Assembly (NCBI RefSeq): GCF_013184075.1
Contig: NZ_JABEQQ010000002.1
Coordinates: 434,001-498,000, forward strand
Reading direction: 5' to 3'
Length of the DNA: 64,000 nucleotides
DNA from: Lentilactobacillus kribbianus
GTDB taxonomy: Bacteria; Bacillota; Bacilli; Lactobacillales; Lactobacillaceae
Positions 9,055 through 18,773 of the stretch are shown here, piece by piece. The notes below the pieces were generated by a model. That model saw only the letters and a list, made by a program, of their open reading frames with translations, ran no database searches and had not been told where the DNA came from. The number at the start of each line of letters is the position of its first letter. The first letter of the stretch is position 1. The translations under genes were made by a program, and so were the position numbers.

Positions 9055-9928
9055 AGAAAAAGGTTAGGCTATATTTAGTATCAAACTGCTCTTGTGCCGG
9101 TAGCGTATTAATACCAAATTTATGTTCCAGTTGACCGGATGCGTCCACCGTATCAGCAATTCCCCACCATGGTTCCAAACAAACAAATGGAGCTTCCTTG
9201 GGATATGGTGACCAAATACCAAGGTATGGTGCGTCAAATACGGTCATTGCTACACCACGGTCATCTAAGTTAGAAGCCAACATAACAGTAGTTTCACGAT
9301 TATTTAACATTAAAACCTGTGCATCTGCCTTAAACAAATCACGGTCAAGCATTAAAGGTTTAGTTAAATCAATCGTTTTTAAATTATAAGGGTTACTTAA
9401 TGGCGCTTCTAAAGGAACTCGTTCATATTTTTGAGCCGGAGCTACTTTTACAAAATAATTGGTAAAATCACCGCCAGCCGCATCTAGCGGAACGTTAAAG
9501 CCGGGATGAGCTCCTAATGCAAAATACATTAATTCAGATCCACAATTAATCACATTGAATGTCACCATTAATTGGTGTTGCTCCAAAGTATAGCTTACCC
9601 TTAGTTCAAAATGAAATGGATACATTGTCAAGGTCTGCTCATTATCTCTTAATAATAACGTTACCGTTTCATCAGTTTGAGATTCCACTACAAAATGTTG
9701 ATCACGAGCAAAGCCATGTTGACTCATTTGATAGGTTTGATTTTGGTACTGATAACTATCATCTTTTAAGCGACCCACAATTGGAAATAAAACCGGGGCG
9801 TGTCGACCCCAGAATTTTTGATTTCCTTGCCAAATATATTCAAGTTGATCATCACTAGTAACACTAACTAATTCGGCCCCTAATTCATTAATTTTGGCAC
9901 TTAAAAATTCATTGTGTAGTACTAACAT
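9053..9928 (-). CDS. Aldose 1-epimerase family protein (LacX-like)
   Basis: This 291-residue protein belongs to the galactose mutarotase-like superfamily and looks closest to the LacX/YihR-like group. It has an N-terminal stretch IWQGNQKFWGRHAPVLFPIVG, a central HPGFNVPL with the conserved histidine, and a C-terminal CLEPWWG motif. It probably interconverts sugar anomers, but the substrate cannot be told. It follows hslU by 13 bases and may be read from the same transcript, which ends at the terminator at 9014-9054. Confidence 0.85.
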   Translation of the reverse strand: MLVLHNEFLSAKINELGAELVSVTSDDQLEYIWQGNQKFWGRHAPVLFPIVGRLKDDSYQYQNQTYQMSQHGFARDQHFVVESQTDETVTLLLRDNEQTLTMYPFHFELRVSYTLEQHQLMVTFNVINCGSELMYFALGAHPGFNVPLDAAGGDFTNYFVKVAPAQKYERVPLEAPLSNPYNLKTIDLTKPLMLDRDLFKADAQVLMLNNRETTVMLASNLDDRGVAMTVFDAPYLGIWSPYPKEAPFVCLEPWWGIADTVDASGQLEHKFGINTLPAQEQFDTKYSLTFF

Positions 9929-9941
9929 ATTCTTCCTCCTA

Positions 9942-11357
9942 TTAAAGGATATAGCGAGAAAGATCTTGATTTTGAGCTAACTTGCCTACCTTATCATCCA
10001 CATATTTTTCAGTGATGGTAATCTCTCCCATTTGCATGTCTGGGCCTTCGTAGAGAATATCTTCTAATAGTTTTTCTAAAATTGTATGCAACCGGCGAGC
10101 TCCAATATTATCCGTATTATGGTTAACGTTAGCAGCAATATCTGCAATTTTGTTAATAGCTTCAATCGTAAAAGTTACTTTAACGTTGTCAGTTCCGATC
10201 AAGGCAATATACTGTTTAATTAGGGCATTATTAGGTTCCGTTAAGATTCTAACAAAATCATCTTTTGTTAAATCACTTAGTTCCACTCTAATCGGAAACC
10301 GACCTTGTAGTTCTGGAATCAGGTCACTAGGCTTGCTATCAGCAAACGCTCCTGAGCCAATAAATAAGATATGATTGGTATTGACAGAGCCATACTTAGT
10401 ATTAACGTGGGCTCCTTCAACAATTGGTAAGATATCTCGTTGGACCCCTTCTCTTGATACTTGTCCACTTGATTGGGCATTACTACCGGTAATCTTGTCA
10501 ATTTCATCGATGAAAATAATTCCAGTATTTTCAGCATTTACAATGGCATCATGATAAAGATCGGCTTGGTTAACTAATTCTTCGGCCACCTCTTTAGTTA
10601 AGATATCTCTGGCCTCACTAACAGTAACAGTTCGCGTAATTTTTCGCTTGGGCATTAACTGTGATAAGGAATCATTTAAATCAATTCCCATTTGATTCAT
10701 CATGTTATTATTGCCAGCCATGGATTGGGCGGGATCATCAATTTCAATTTCCACCATATCATTTTCCAATAAACCAGCGCGTAATTTATCTGAAACCGTC
10801 ATTCGTTTTTCTCGGATATCATCAGTGATTTCTTCTGATTCACTCATAGGCCGATTAAAATCAAACTGACCTTTTTGCAATGCGGCGAGCATTTCTTGTG
10901 CATTTTTTAAATTATCCGCTTCTTGTTTCTTTTTATCGACAGGAACTAATAATTTAACTAATCGATTATTAGCTTCTTTCACAGCATCAGCATTAACTTT
11001 TTTATATGCCTTTTTCTTTTCAATCTGCACGGCATTTTCTACTAAATCCCTTACCATTGATTCTACGTCACCACCAACGTAACCAACTTCCGTAAACTTA
11101 GTAGCTTCTACTTTAACAAACGGAGCATTAACAATTTTGGCTAACCGGCGAGCAATTTCAGTTTTCCCGACTCCAGTTGGTCCAATCATTAATAGATTTT
11201 TAGGTGAAATTTCTTCTTGCATTTGGGCTGATAATTTCATTCGCCGAATGCGATTTTGTAATGCTACCGCCACTGCTTTTTTAGCATCATTTTGACCTAC
11301 AATGTATTGATCTAGTACATTAACTATTTGTTTAGGCGTTTCAATCGTATTTTCCAT
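9942..11357 (-). CDS. hslU: HslU ATPase of the HslUV protease
   Basis: This AAA+ unfoldase (ClpY/CodX) feeds substrates to the HslV peptidase. Near the N-terminus are QNDAKKAVAVALQNR and the Walker A motif GPTGVGKTEIARRLA. The inserted I domain follows, then Walker B IIFIDEIDKI, sensor region GRFPIRVEL, and a C-terminus ending SRYIL. The C-terminal tail that inserts into HslV is intact. The length of 471 residues is normal. The order xerC-hslV-hslU matches the Bacillus codV-codW-codX arrangement. Confidence 0.96.
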   Translation of the reverse strand: MENTIETPKQIVNVLDQYIVGQNDAKKAVAVALQNRIRRMKLSAQMQEEISPKNLLMIGPTGVGKTEIARRLAKIVNAPFVKVEATKFTEVGYVGGDVESMVRDLVENAVQIEKKKAYKKVNADAVKEANNRLVKLLVPVDKKKQEADNLKNAQEMLAALQKGQFDFNRPMSESEEITDDIREKRMTVSDKLRAGLLENDMVEIEIDDPAQSMAGNNNMMNQMGIDLNDSLSQLMPKRKITRTVTVSEARDILTKEVAEELVNQADLYHDAIVNAENTGIIFIDEIDKITGSNAQSSGQVSREGVQRDILPIVEGAHVNTKYGSVNTNHILFIGSGAFADSKPSDLIPELQGRFPIRVELSDLTKDDFVRILTEPNNALIKQYIALIGTDNVKVTFTIEAINKIADIAANVNHNTDNIGARRLHTILEKLLEDILYEGPDMQMGEITITEKYVDDKVGKLAQNQDLSRYIL

Positions 11358-11382
11358 TCAAACAGCTCCCTATCTATATCTA

Positions 11383-11925
11383 TTATAATTCTTCTGAAAT
11401 CACGTTTTGGTTGGTAAAGATATCAATATTACCAGCAATCCGAATTGCGGCTTCAGCGATATCTCTAGCGCTCATATCAGTAGCATGATGCTTCATAGCT
11501 GTGGCTGCTGCTAAAGCAAAATTACCACCAGAACCGATGGCTAAAATATCATCATCTGGCTCGATAACTTCGCCAGAACCGGATACTAACAACAAGTCTT
11601 GATTGTTCATGACAATCAATAGTGCTTCTAATTTTTGTAAGGCTTGATCGCTACGCCATTCTTTAGCCAGTTCTACGGAAGCTCGTTTCAAATCACCATC
11701 ATATTGGCTTAACTTTCGTTCAAATCGTTCTTCTAGGTTGAATGCATCTGCCACACTTCCAGCAAATCCAACGACTACTTGATCGTTAAAAATTTTCCGA
11801 ACTTTGTGAGCTGTACCCTTCATGATCACTTTTTCACCCATTGTAACTTGTCCATCACCAGCCATAGCTAAATGACCATTGTGACGCACAGCAACAATAG
11901 TAGTTGCTTCAAATTTGATTGGCAT
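11383..11925 (-). CDS. hslV: HslV peptidase subunit
   Basis: This is the proteasome-like peptidase partner of HslU (ClpQ/CodW). The N-terminus reads [17 protein letters not shown], so a short propeptide precedes TTI. The catalytic N-terminal nucleophile should be Thr8 or Thr9 after processing, as in CodW-type proteins that carry a few leading residues. Other family stretches are [19 protein letters not shown] and [12 protein letters not shown]. The length of 180 residues is typical. AAAGGAG lies upstream of the ATG. Confidence 0.95.
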   Translation of the reverse strand: MPIKFEATTIVAVRHNGHLAMAGDGQVTMGEKVIMKGTAHKVRKIFNDQVVVGFAGSVADAFNLEERFERKLSQYDGDLKRASVELAKEWRSDQALQKLEALLIVMNNQDLLLVSGSGEVIEPDDDILAIGSGGNFALAAATAMKHHATDMSARDIAEAAIRIAGNIDIFTNQNVISEEL

Positions 11926-11948
11926 AAAAAAACTCCTTTATTGATTAT

Positions 11949-12878
11949 TTAATCATCATTATTATTTCGTGGAAAAAATTTTTGATAATCCTGCAAGAGG
12001 TGCTCTTTAGTAACGTGTGTATAAATTTGAGTTGATGATAAACTACTATGGCCCAATAGTTCCTGAACCGTTCGCATATCAGCACCATTGTTGAGCATGT
12101 GGGTTGCAAACGTATGTCGTAACATATGAGGATGAATACTTGTTGTCATCGAGCTTCGTTTAACAATTTGATTTAAAACATATTCAATCCCACGGGATGT
12201 CAATGGCTTGCCTTGACTATTTACAAATAGATTATCATGTTTTACCTGATTTTTTGCCATTAATTTGCTACGTCCTTGATTTAAATAAGTGATCAAAGCA
12301 TCGTGTGCATAACGACCAAACGGAATATAACGTTCTTTGTTACCTTTTCCATAAACTAATAATAATTTTTGAGTTAAATTAACACTACTTAGTTTTAAAT
12401 TGGCACATTCACTAACCCGAATTCCAGTTCCATAAAGAATTTCTAATAATGCTGTATCACGTTGAGCTAGTTCAACTCTACCATTATTAGCTGCAGCTTC
12501 AAATAATACCTGCATTTCATTTTGAAAGAAGAATCTGGGTAGTTGTTTATTATGCTTCTTTAATTGAACAAACTCAAACGGATTTTGCTTAATAACCTCA
12601 TTTTTTTCCAAAAAATTAAAAAATGATCTTAATGCGGAGACACGCTGTGAAATGGTACTCCAAGCGTAATCGTGATCGTATAAATAACTTAAGTACGCTT
12701 CCACTGTTAAATTATCCGTATTGGCCAATAATAAGTGCTCATTTATTTCTGAATTTGATAAAAAAGTTTGAAAACTATCTAACGCTTCCTGATAGGATTT
12801 AATTGTTTCTGGTGAATACTGCCGGTCACTTTTTAAATATTTTAAAAACCATTTTATCTGTTCATTATTTTCTATCAT
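11949..12878 (-). CDS. xerC: Tyrosine recombinase XerC (CodV type)
   Basis: This site-specific recombinase acts with XerD at dif to resolve chromosome dimers. The N-terminal SAM-like core-binding domain (about residues 1-100) precedes the catalytic domain. Catalytic residues are all visible: Arg in GTGIRVSE, Lys in YGKGNKERYIP, His and Arg in HMLRHTF, His in LLGHSSL and Tyr in QIYTHV. At 309 residues and sitting next to hslV-hslU it is the chromosomal enzyme rather than a phage integrase. The candidate dif site lies 12 kb away in the same window. Confidence 0.94.
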   Translation of the reverse strand: MIENNEQIKWFLKYLKSDRQYSPETIKSYQEALDSFQTFLSNSEINEHLLLANTDNLTVEAYLSYLYDHDYAWSTISQRVSALRSFFNFLEKNEVIKQNPFEFVQLKKHNKQLPRFFFQNEMQVLFEAAANNGRVELAQRDTALLEILYGTGIRVSECANLKLSSVNLTQKLLLVYGKGNKERYIPFGRYAHDALITYLNQGRSKLMAKNQVKHDNLFVNSQGKPLTSRGIEYVLNQIVKRSSMTTSIHPHMLRHTFATHMLNNGADMRTVQELLGHSSLSSTQIYTHVTKEHLLQDYQKFFPRNNNDD

Positions 12879-12900
12879 AAACTACCTACTTTTTGATATG

Positions 12901-12941
12901 AAAAAAGGCTGATATCAAGTAAAAACTTGAATCAACCTTTA
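12901..12941 (-). terminator. Terminator of rplS
   Basis: On the minus strand AAGGTTGAT-TCAAG pairs with CTTGA-TATCAGCCTT around an A/T loop and runs into T6. It lies 12 bases past the rplS stop and before xerC. Confidence 0.82.
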
Positions 12942-12952
12942 AACAGTAATAA

Positions 12953-13312
12953 TTAACGAGCACGACGTGATTCTGTAATACGAGCGGCCTTACCTTGAAG
13001 GTTACGCAAGTAGTAAAGTTTAGCACGACGAACTTGACCATAACGAACAACTTCGATGTGATCAACACGTGGTGAGTTTACTGGGAAAATCCGTTCAACC
13101 CCAACACCGTTACTTACTTTACGAACAGTATAAGTTGCTTGAATGCCGGCACCTTTACGCTTGATAACAACGCCTTCAAATAATTGAATACGTTCACGAG
13201 TACCTTCAACAACCTTTGCAAAAACCTTAACTGTATCACCAGCACGAAAATCAGGAATGTCATCTCGTAATTGTGATTTGTTAATTTGAGCGATTAATTT
13301 GTTCTGACGCAT
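12953..13312 (-). CDS. rplS: 50S ribosomal protein L19
   Basis: This large-subunit protein lies at the interface with the 30S subunit. The 119-residue sequence carries the family stretches [31 protein letters not shown] and [13 protein letters not shown]. It follows trmD, the conserved bacterial order, but a 106-base leader with its own hairpins separates them. It therefore probably has a separate promoter and leader-mediated control. Confidence 0.97.
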   Translation of the reverse strand: MRQNKLIAQINKSQLRDDIPDFRAGDTVKVFAKVVEGTRERIQLFEGVVIKRKGAGIQATYTVRKVSNGVGVERIFPVNSPRVDHIEVVRYGQVRRAKLYYLRNLQGKAARITESRRAR

Positions 13313-13410
13313 AAATAAATCTTCCTTTCACTAGCATTCATTATCGATTGGACAGCGGAATACTGTTTTTGGTATTAACCAAGTTATAGTCTAACACACT
13401 GCTGGAATCA
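13313..13410 (-). promoter_or_regulatory. rplS 5' leader, candidate L19 autoregulatory element
   Basis: The 106-base trmD-rplS gap holds a hairpin ACACTG/CAGTGT near 13397-13415, a TATAAC -10-like box and a conserved-looking GAATGCTAG just before the ribosome site. Firmicute L19 mRNAs often carry a leader motif (L19 leader family). Assignment here is by position and partial resemblance only. Confidence 0.4.
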
Positions 13411-13418
13411 GTGTAAAG

Positions 13419-14180
13419 TTATTTTTCTTGACGGTCTTCCTCTTCTTCTCTCACTTCACGTAATAGCTGTTTTTGCAAACTAGTTAATTTAGAATGATCT
13501 ATTAAATCTGGTCGCCGCAAGTAAGTCCGTCTGAGTGACTCTTTTTGATTCCATTCAAATATTTTTTTATGATCACCATTCATTAACACTTCTGGTACTT
13601 TCATACCCCTAAATTCGGCTGGCCTGGTATATTGCGGCTCTTCTAGTAAGCCGGTGGAAAATGAATCTTCAACACTGGATTGATTATTTCCTAATACTCC
13701 TGGTAATAAACGCGTCACAGCGTCAATCATGACCATCGCAGGGAGTTCGCCCCCAGTCAAAATGAAGTCCCCAATTGAGTATTCGTCAGTAACAATAGAA
13801 CGAATTCGTTCATCATATCCCTCATAGTGACCACAAATAAAGGTTAAGTGGTCTTCTGTAGAAAGTTTTTCGGCTTCGTGTTGATTAAACGTAATACCCG
13901 CTGGATCAACCAAAATAACCTTACCAGTTGGAATTCCTTGTTCCCGATTGTGCGATTGGATATCATCATAAGCATCCAAAATTGGTTGAGCTTGTAATAA
14001 CATACCTACTCCACCACCAAAAGGATAATCATCTACGTGACGGTGTTTATCTTTAGTATATTCTCTGAAGTTAGTTACTGAAAGATCTAATGATTTATTA
14101 TCAATGGCTTTACCAATAATAGATTCTTTCATTGGCCCTTCAAACATTTCCGGAAAGAGACTTAAAACATCAATTTTCAC
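13419..14180 (-). CDS. trmD: tRNA (guanine37-N1)-methyltransferase
   Basis: This SPOUT methyltransferase makes m1G37 next to the anticodon and prevents frameshifting. The knotted AdoMet site appears as [11 protein letters not shown] and [16 protein letters not shown]. The N-terminus [13 protein letters not shown] is classical. The GTG start overlaps the rimM stop by one base (TAGTG), so translation is coupled. The length of 253 residues is normal. The acidic tail [12 protein letters not shown] is a small lineage-specific feature. Confidence 0.96.
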   Translation of the reverse strand: MKIDVLSLFPEMFEGPMKESIIGKAIDNKSLDLSVTNFREYTKDKHRHVDDYPFGGGVGMLLQAQPILDAYDDIQSHNREQGIPTGKVILVDPAGITFNQHEAEKLSTEDHLTFICGHYEGYDERIRSIVTDEYSIGDFILTGGELPAMVMIDAVTRLLPGVLGNNQSSVEDSFSTGLLEEPQYTRPAEFRGMKVPEVLMNGDHKKIFEWNQKESLRRTYLRRPDLIDHSKLTSLQKQLLREVREEEEDRQEK

Positions 14181-14698
14181 TATTCTAAGCCCTCCAATAG
14201 TTCTACGGTAACTTGTTTATTAGCCAAATCAATTTTTTTAATCACATCGTCAATTTTAGGTAACAATAAATCTTTTTGACCATCACGTTGAACTACCCAA
14301 ACATCGTTGGCTCCTGGAGCCAAGATTTCTTTAATGGTACCTAAAGTCTGACCGGTTTCGGTCACCACGTTCAAGCCAATAATTTGATGGTAATAATATT
14401 CTCCTTCGGCCAAATCATCGTCACTTAATTCAGCTTCGCTAATCATTAATATAGCTGGTTTTAAATATTCAACATCATTAATGGAAGGATGATTCTTAAA
14501 GTGTAAAATAATAAAGTTTTTGTGCTTTCTAACCCCATCAATTTCGAGTGAGATTAGGTCACTACGATCAACTAATTTTGCGTAAACAACGTTTCCTTTT
14601 TGAAAACGACTATCAGCGAAATCAGTAATCGGAATGACTCTAACTTCACCTTTAATTCCTTGAGTATTAACCAGTTTACCAACGTTATAATATTCCAT
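14180..14698 (-). CDS. rimM: 16S rRNA processing protein RimM
   Basis: This 30S maturation factor binds S19. The N-terminal RimM domain ([19 protein letters not shown]) is followed by a PRC-barrel ([31 protein letters not shown]). The length of 172 residues is typical. It is separated from the upstream khpA by a good intrinsic terminator, so rimM-trmD may depend on read-through or a weak local promoter. Its ribosome site is AGGAGG. Confidence 0.95.
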   Translation of the reverse strand: MEYYNVGKLVNTQGIKGEVRVIPITDFADSRFQKGNVVYAKLVDRSDLISLEIDGVRKHKNFIILHFKNHPSINDVEYLKPAILMISEAELSDDDLAEGEYYYHQIIGLNVVTETGQTLGTIKEILAPGANDVWVVQRDGQKDLLLPKIDDVIKKIDLANKQVTVELLEGLE

Positions 14699-14724
14699 TA
14701 TTTACCTCCTACTTCAAAATATAG

Positions 14725-14772
14725 GTAATAAAAAAGGATCTTAAACAAAACGACAGTTTCATTTAAAATCCT
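14725..14772 (-). terminator. Intrinsic terminator between khpA and rimM
   Basis: On the minus strand AGGATTTTAAA-AAAC pairs with GTTT-TTTAAGATCCT around TGTC and runs into T6. The stem starts within the khpA stop codon. It may limit rimM-trmD expression relative to rpsP. Confidence 0.75.
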
Positions 14773-15019
14773 ATTGTTTATTGTCATCAACGACTAATCT
14801 AACTCGATTACCAGCTTGAACTGGCAAACTGTAAACAATCGTACGAATAGTCTGTATTACATGGCCCTGCCGACCAATTACTCGGCCAATATCATCTGCA
14901 GCTAACTGTACATGATATTCCTCAAAACGTTCCGTCGATTGACGAGAGACGCTAATTTCTTCAGGAAATTCAACGAGCGGCGAAATAATAGTTTTGATTA
15001 AATTATCAATACTAACCAT
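14771..15019 (-). CDS. khpA: KH-domain RNA-binding protein KhpA
   Basis: This small single KH-domain protein (YlqC family) acts with KhpB/Jag in post-transcriptional control of cell division and wall growth in related cocci and lactobacilli. The KH loop GRQGHVIQ (GxxG) lies in the second half. The ATG at 15019 gives 82 residues beginning MVSIDNLIKTIISPLV, as in the family. An in-frame GTG 9 bases upstream is less likely. It follows rpsP by a short gap and ends within a terminator. Confidence 0.92.
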   Translation of the reverse strand: MVSIDNLIKTIISPLVEFPEEISVSRQSTERFEEYHVQLAADDIGRVIGRQGHVIQTIRTIVYSLPVQAGNRVRLVVDDNKQ

Positions 15020-15035
15020 GATTATCACTCACTTT

Positions 15036-15311
15036 TTACTTTTTAGTGTACTTAGCTTCGTGATACTTCTTCATGATACCAGCATCTGAAAGAATGTTAC
15101 GTACAGTATCAGATGGTTGGGCACCATTGTTCAACCAGTTAAGGATTTCTTCTTCCTTAAGGGTGATTTGAGCTGGTTCAGTCAATGGGTTGTAAGTTCC
15201 AACGTTTTCGATGAAACGACCATCACGAGGGCTGCGTGAATCAGCAACAACTACTCGATAAAAAGGACGCTTTTTAGAACCCATTCGCTTAAGACGAATT
15301 TTAACTGCCAT
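15036..15311 (-). CDS. rpsP: 30S ribosomal protein S16
   Basis: This small-subunit assembly protein has the hallmark N-terminus [20 protein letters not shown] and [14 protein letters not shown]. The 91-residue length is normal. The gene has its own strong promoter at 15345-15373 and a good ribosome site AGGAGG. Expression of rpsP-khpA can therefore exceed that of ffh upstream. Confidence 0.97.
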   Translation of the reverse strand: MAVKIRLKRMGSKKRPFYRVVVADSRSPRDGRFIENVGTYNPLTEPAQITLKEEEILNWLNNGAQPSDTVRNILSDAGIMKKYHEAKYTKK

Positions 15312-15344
15312 GTGTTACACCTCCTGTAATTTCTTAACGTTAAT

Positions 15345-15373
15345 AATATAACAGTATTTTAAGGGGTTGTAAA
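15345..15373 (-). promoter_or_regulatory. Strong promoter of rpsP
   Basis: The minus strand shows TTTACA (15368-15373), a 17-base spacer and TATATT (15345-15350), about 35 bases before the rpsP ATG. This is one of the best promoters in the window. Confidence 0.75.
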
Positions 15374-15406
15374 GGTTTTTTTCTTTACACCACTCAAATG
15401 CCGTTA

Positions 15407-16849
15407 TTAACGTCGCTTTCGCTTCTTTTTTGCTCGTTTTCGTTGATTTTTTTTCAGTTTGCGACCTACTTGTTTCATAGCCAACTTGGATAACGCATTT
15501 CCGCCACCCATACCAGCAGCGTTCATCATATTTTGCATATCGCCCATATTACCATTGGAAACTTTGTTCATCATTGTTTTCATCTGATTAAATTGCTTAA
15601 TCATTCGGTTAACTTCCTGAATCGGGCGACCTGAACCACGGGATATCCGACGACGTCTAGATGGATTTAAGACATCTGGATCTTCGCGTTCTTGAGTAGT
15701 CATGGAGTAAATAATAGCTTTTATGTGCTCCATATCCTTAGGATCCATGTTCACGTTTTTTAATGCTGGATTATTTGCCATACCTGGAATCATTTTCATT
15801 AATTCATCTAATGGTCCCATTTTTTGAATTTGACTTAACTGATCTAAGAAATCATTGAAATCAAACGAATTTTCCTTAATTTTTGCCGTTAATTCAGCGG
15901 CTTGTTTCTCATCATACTCTTGTTGGGTTTTTTCAATCAGAGACAACATGTCTCCCATGCCCAGAATACGTGATGACATTCGATCAGGATAAAAGACGTC
16001 TAAATCAGTCATCTTTTCACCTTGACCAACAAACTTAATTGGTTTATCCGTCACAGCTCTAATGGATAAAGCAGCACCACCACGAGTATCACCATCAAGC
16101 TTAGTTAAAACTACCCCTGTAATGCCCAGAGCATCGTTAAAACCTTCGGCAGTAGCTACCGCATTTTGCCCTGTCATAGCATCGACTACTAATAAAATTT
16201 CGTCTGGATTAATTTCTGCCTTAATGTTTTTTAATTCATCCATTAAGTTAGTATCAATTTGAAGACGACCAGCCGTATCGATAATGACATAATCATTATG
16301 ATCTTCGCGAGCTTTTTCTAGCCCTTTCTTAGCAATCTCGACTGGATCAACGTCGGTCCCTAATTGAAAGACTGGTACACCAATTTGATCACCAACCGTT
16401 TGTAACTGATCAATCGCAGCTGGGCGATAAACATCATCAGCAACTAATAATGGACGTGCATTTTGTTCATTCTTTAATTTTAAAGCGATTTTACCAGCAG
16501 TCGTCGTTTTACCGGCACCTTGTAGTCCGACCATCATAATAACAGTCGGAATCTTATCTGATTGATTGAGCGGAACAGCTTCTTCACCCATCATTTGGGT
16601 TAATTCTTCGTCAACAATCTTAACGATTTGTTGGGAAGGATTTAAACCTTCTAAAACTTTGGCTCCTTTAGCCCGTTCCTCGACAGTTTTTACAAATTTT
16701 CGAACGACCGTAAAATTAACATCAGCTTCAAGTAAAGCCAACCGAATTTCTCGCATGGTTGTTCTTAAATCTGCTTCAGAAACTTTTCCCTTACCGCGGA
16801 GATTGCGCATTGCTTTTTGTAATCTCTCCGTTAAACCTTCAAAAGCCAT
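15407..16849 (-). CDS. ffh: Signal recognition particle protein Ffh
   Basis: This SRP GTPase binds signal peptides and 4.5S/6S-like SRP RNA and docks on FtsY. Domains run N helical bundle, G domain with P-loop GLQGAGKTTTAGK and DTAGRLQ, TKLDGD and GQGEK, then the methionine-rich M domain with MTTQEREDP and SRRRRISRGSG. The basic tail KKNQRKRAKKKRKRR is longer and more charged than usual. The length of 480 residues fits. It follows ylxM with 14 bases between, a classic pair. Confidence 0.96.
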   Translation of the reverse strand: MAFEGLTERLQKAMRNLRGKGKVSEADLRTTMREIRLALLEADVNFTVVRKFVKTVEERAKGAKVLEGLNPSQQIVKIVDEELTQMMGEEAVPLNQSDKIPTVIMMVGLQGAGKTTTAGKIALKLKNEQNARPLLVADDVYRPAAIDQLQTVGDQIGVPVFQLGTDVDPVEIAKKGLEKAREDHNDYVIIDTAGRLQIDTNLMDELKNIKAEINPDEILLVVDAMTGQNAVATAEGFNDALGITGVVLTKLDGDTRGGAALSIRAVTDKPIKFVGQGEKMTDLDVFYPDRMSSRILGMGDMLSLIEKTQQEYDEKQAAELTAKIKENSFDFNDFLDQLSQIQKMGPLDELMKMIPGMANNPALKNVNMDPKDMEHIKAIIYSMTTQEREDPDVLNPSRRRRISRGSGRPIQEVNRMIKQFNQMKTMMNKVSNGNMGDMQNMMNAAGMGGGNALSKLAMKQVGRKLKKNQRKRAKKKRKRR

Positions 16850-16863
16850 TTACTTCACCACTT

Positions 16864-17205
16864 TCATTCTTCTTCAGTGATCTCTAAACTATCCACTAAA
16901 TGATTTAGTGTTTGATCATCTGCATAATTTTCTTTGACATATTGTTGAATTGCATCCAGTTTTTGATTACGTTGCTGAAAACTATGAAAGAGACCTAATT
17001 TTTCTTCATACTGCTGCAATATTTTTTCAGAACGTCTGACATTGTCATACACTGCTTGCCGACTAATATCATATTCTTCGGCAATTTCACCTAAAGAGTA
17101 ATCATCAACGTAATAACGCTCTAAATAATTAACTTGTTTGTTAGTTAGCAGTGGTTGGTAAAATTCAAATAATGAATTAATATAATTATTTTTTTCTAAT
17201 TCCAT
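16864..17205 (-). CDS. ylxM: YlxM-type helix-turn-helix protein
   Basis: This small DNA-binding-like protein is always found before ffh in Firmicutes. The sigma-factor-like HTH is visible in [20 protein letters not shown] and [19 protein letters not shown] (about residues 19-57). The length of 113 residues is typical. The homologue is thought to influence the SRP pathway, but the exact role is not settled. It has a likely promoter in the ftsY gap at 17245-17273. Confidence 0.9.
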   Translation of the reverse strand: MELEKNNYINSLFEFYQPLLTNKQVNYLERYYVDDYSLGEIAEEYDISRQAVYDNVRRSEKILQQYEEKLGLFHSFQQRNQKLDAIQQYVKENYADDQTLNHLVDSLEITEEE

Positions 17206-17244
17206 GCCACAACTCCTTCATAACACCGTCACGGTGCCAAAATA

Positions 17245-17273
17245 AGCCTACCGATTTTTGATTATTTAGTCAA
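17245..17273 (-). promoter_or_regulatory. Likely promoter of ylxM-ffh
   Basis: The minus strand has TTGACT (17268-17273), a 17-base spacer and TAGGCT (17245-17250) in the 72-base ftsY-ylxM gap. The -35 is good and the -10 is moderate. Confidence 0.45.
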
Positions 17274-17277
17274 TCCT

Positions 17278-18753
17278 TTATTCAGAAATCAACCCTTTAA
17301 ATAAACCATATACAAAATCATTAGCATTAAATTCACGAAGATCGGTTACTTTTTCACCTAAGCCAACATATTTCACCGGTAAATGTAACTCGCTCCGAAT
17401 GGCCAAAACTATTCCACCCTTAGCAGTCCCATCCAGCTTAGTCAAAACAATTCCAGTTACATCGGTTGCTTCTTTAAATAATTTAGCTTGATTTAAGGCA
17501 TTTTGCCCAGTAGTACCATCCAACACTAATAATACCTCCTGGGGAGCATCTGGGATTTCACGAGTAATAACTTTTTTCATTTTGGCTAATTCATTCATCA
17601 AATTAACTTTGTTTTGTAAGCGCCCGGCAGTATCTACCATTAAAATATCATACGATTCTGATTTGGCCTTTTTGACACCATCAAATACAACAGCAGCTGG
17701 GTCCCCTTGTTCCTTACCTTTAACTATATCTACACCATCGCGTTCAGCCCAAACATTTAATTGTTGAATGGCACCGGCTCGAAAAGTATCTGCGGCAGCT
17801 AACAAGACTTTCTTTCCTTGATCCTTATACATTTTCGCCATTTTACCGATAGTCGTTGTTTTACCAACGCCATTGACTCCAACAAATAAAATAACTGTAG
17901 GCCCTTCTTTCGCCATATTAATTTCATTTGATTCACCGTTGCCAGCGTTATCGTAAATATCAATCATTTTTTTAACAACAACATTTTGAACTTCTTTGGC
18001 CTTTTTTACATTACGTAATTTAACTTCATCACGCAATTCATCAGTAATTTGAAGCGCCATTTCATAACCAACATCAGATTCAATTAACATATCTTCTAGA
18101 TCATCAAAAAATGATTCGTCAACACTTCTAAAATTAGCAAATAATTTATTAAGACGTTGGCCTAATGTTGACCGTGACTTAGCTAATCCACGTTCATAGA
18201 TTTGATCATCATCTTTATTAGTGGCTTCAGTTTCATTTTCTGGTTTATCTTGGTCATTATTTAATTCAACTTCAGTTGTGGTTTTTACCGTAATATTTTT
18301 TTCGTTAATCGCTTCACTGTTTTGTTCATTATTTTCTGATGTTAACTCAGCTTCAACCGGCAGCTCTTGGCTATCTTTACTTTCACTTGTAACATGCTCA
18401 ATTTCAGCTTGGTCTTCTTGATTGTTACTATTAGTAACTACTTCATCAGACACAACCGATTCTGGTTCACTATCGCTCACTTCACTACTAGTGTTATCAA
18501 GCACTTTTGGTGTTGCTTCAGTGTTATTAATTTCTTCTTGGGTATTAACCTTGACTGATTCTGTTGATTCGTCCGGTTCTTCATCTATTGCATCTTCAGA
18601 ATGGTCTGTTTGGTCTGCTACGCTTTTAACAACAGTTTCTGGATCATCATCTGGTGTTGTGTTTTCTGCGTGATCTTCCGGTGTTTTAACCGGCTCTTCT
18701 TTAGTTTCTTGTTCCTTTTTACTTCTACGTTTGAATATATCAAATAATCCCAT
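17278..18753 (-). CDS. ftsY: SRP receptor FtsY
   Basis: This membrane-docking GTPase is the SRP receptor. The C-terminal NG domain (about residues 190-491) has GVNGVGKTTTIGK, DTFRAGA, DTAGRLQ, TKLDG and VGLGEK. The N-terminal A region is about 190 residues, very rich in Glu, Asp, Ser, Thr and Asn, with a basic start (MGLFDIFKRRSKK) suited to membrane contact. Such acidic A regions vary widely between species. The gene follows smc by 20 bases in the rnc-smc-ftsY operon. Confidence 0.96.
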   Translation of the reverse strand: MGLFDIFKRRSKKEQETKEEPVKTPEDHAENTTPDDDPETVVKSVADQTDHSEDAIDEEPDESTESVKVNTQEEINNTEATPKVLDNTSSEVSDSEPESVVSDEVVTNSNNQEDQAEIEHVTSESKDSQELPVEAELTSENNEQNSEAINEKNITVKTTTEVELNNDQDKPENETEATNKDDDQIYERGLAKSRSTLGQRLNKLFANFRSVDESFFDDLEDMLIESDVGYEMALQITDELRDEVKLRNVKKAKEVQNVVVKKMIDIYDNAGNGESNEINMAKEGPTVILFVGVNGVGKTTTIGKMAKMYKDQGKKVLLAAADTFRAGAIQQLNVWAERDGVDIVKGKEQGDPAAVVFDGVKKAKSESYDILMVDTAGRLQNKVNLMNELAKMKKVITREIPDAPQEVLLVLDGTTGQNALNQAKLFKEATDVTGIVLTKLDGTAKGGIVLAIRSELHLPVKYVGLGEKVTDLREFNANDFVYGLFKGLISE

Positions 18754-18773
18754 TATTTTATCACTCCATTATT

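Noticed and set aside
11949-12878. Tyrosine recombinase as a sign of a mobile element
   Set aside because: It lies in the conserved xerC-hslV-hslU order, has the length and motifs of the chromosomal enzyme, and no att repeats or cargo genes surround it.
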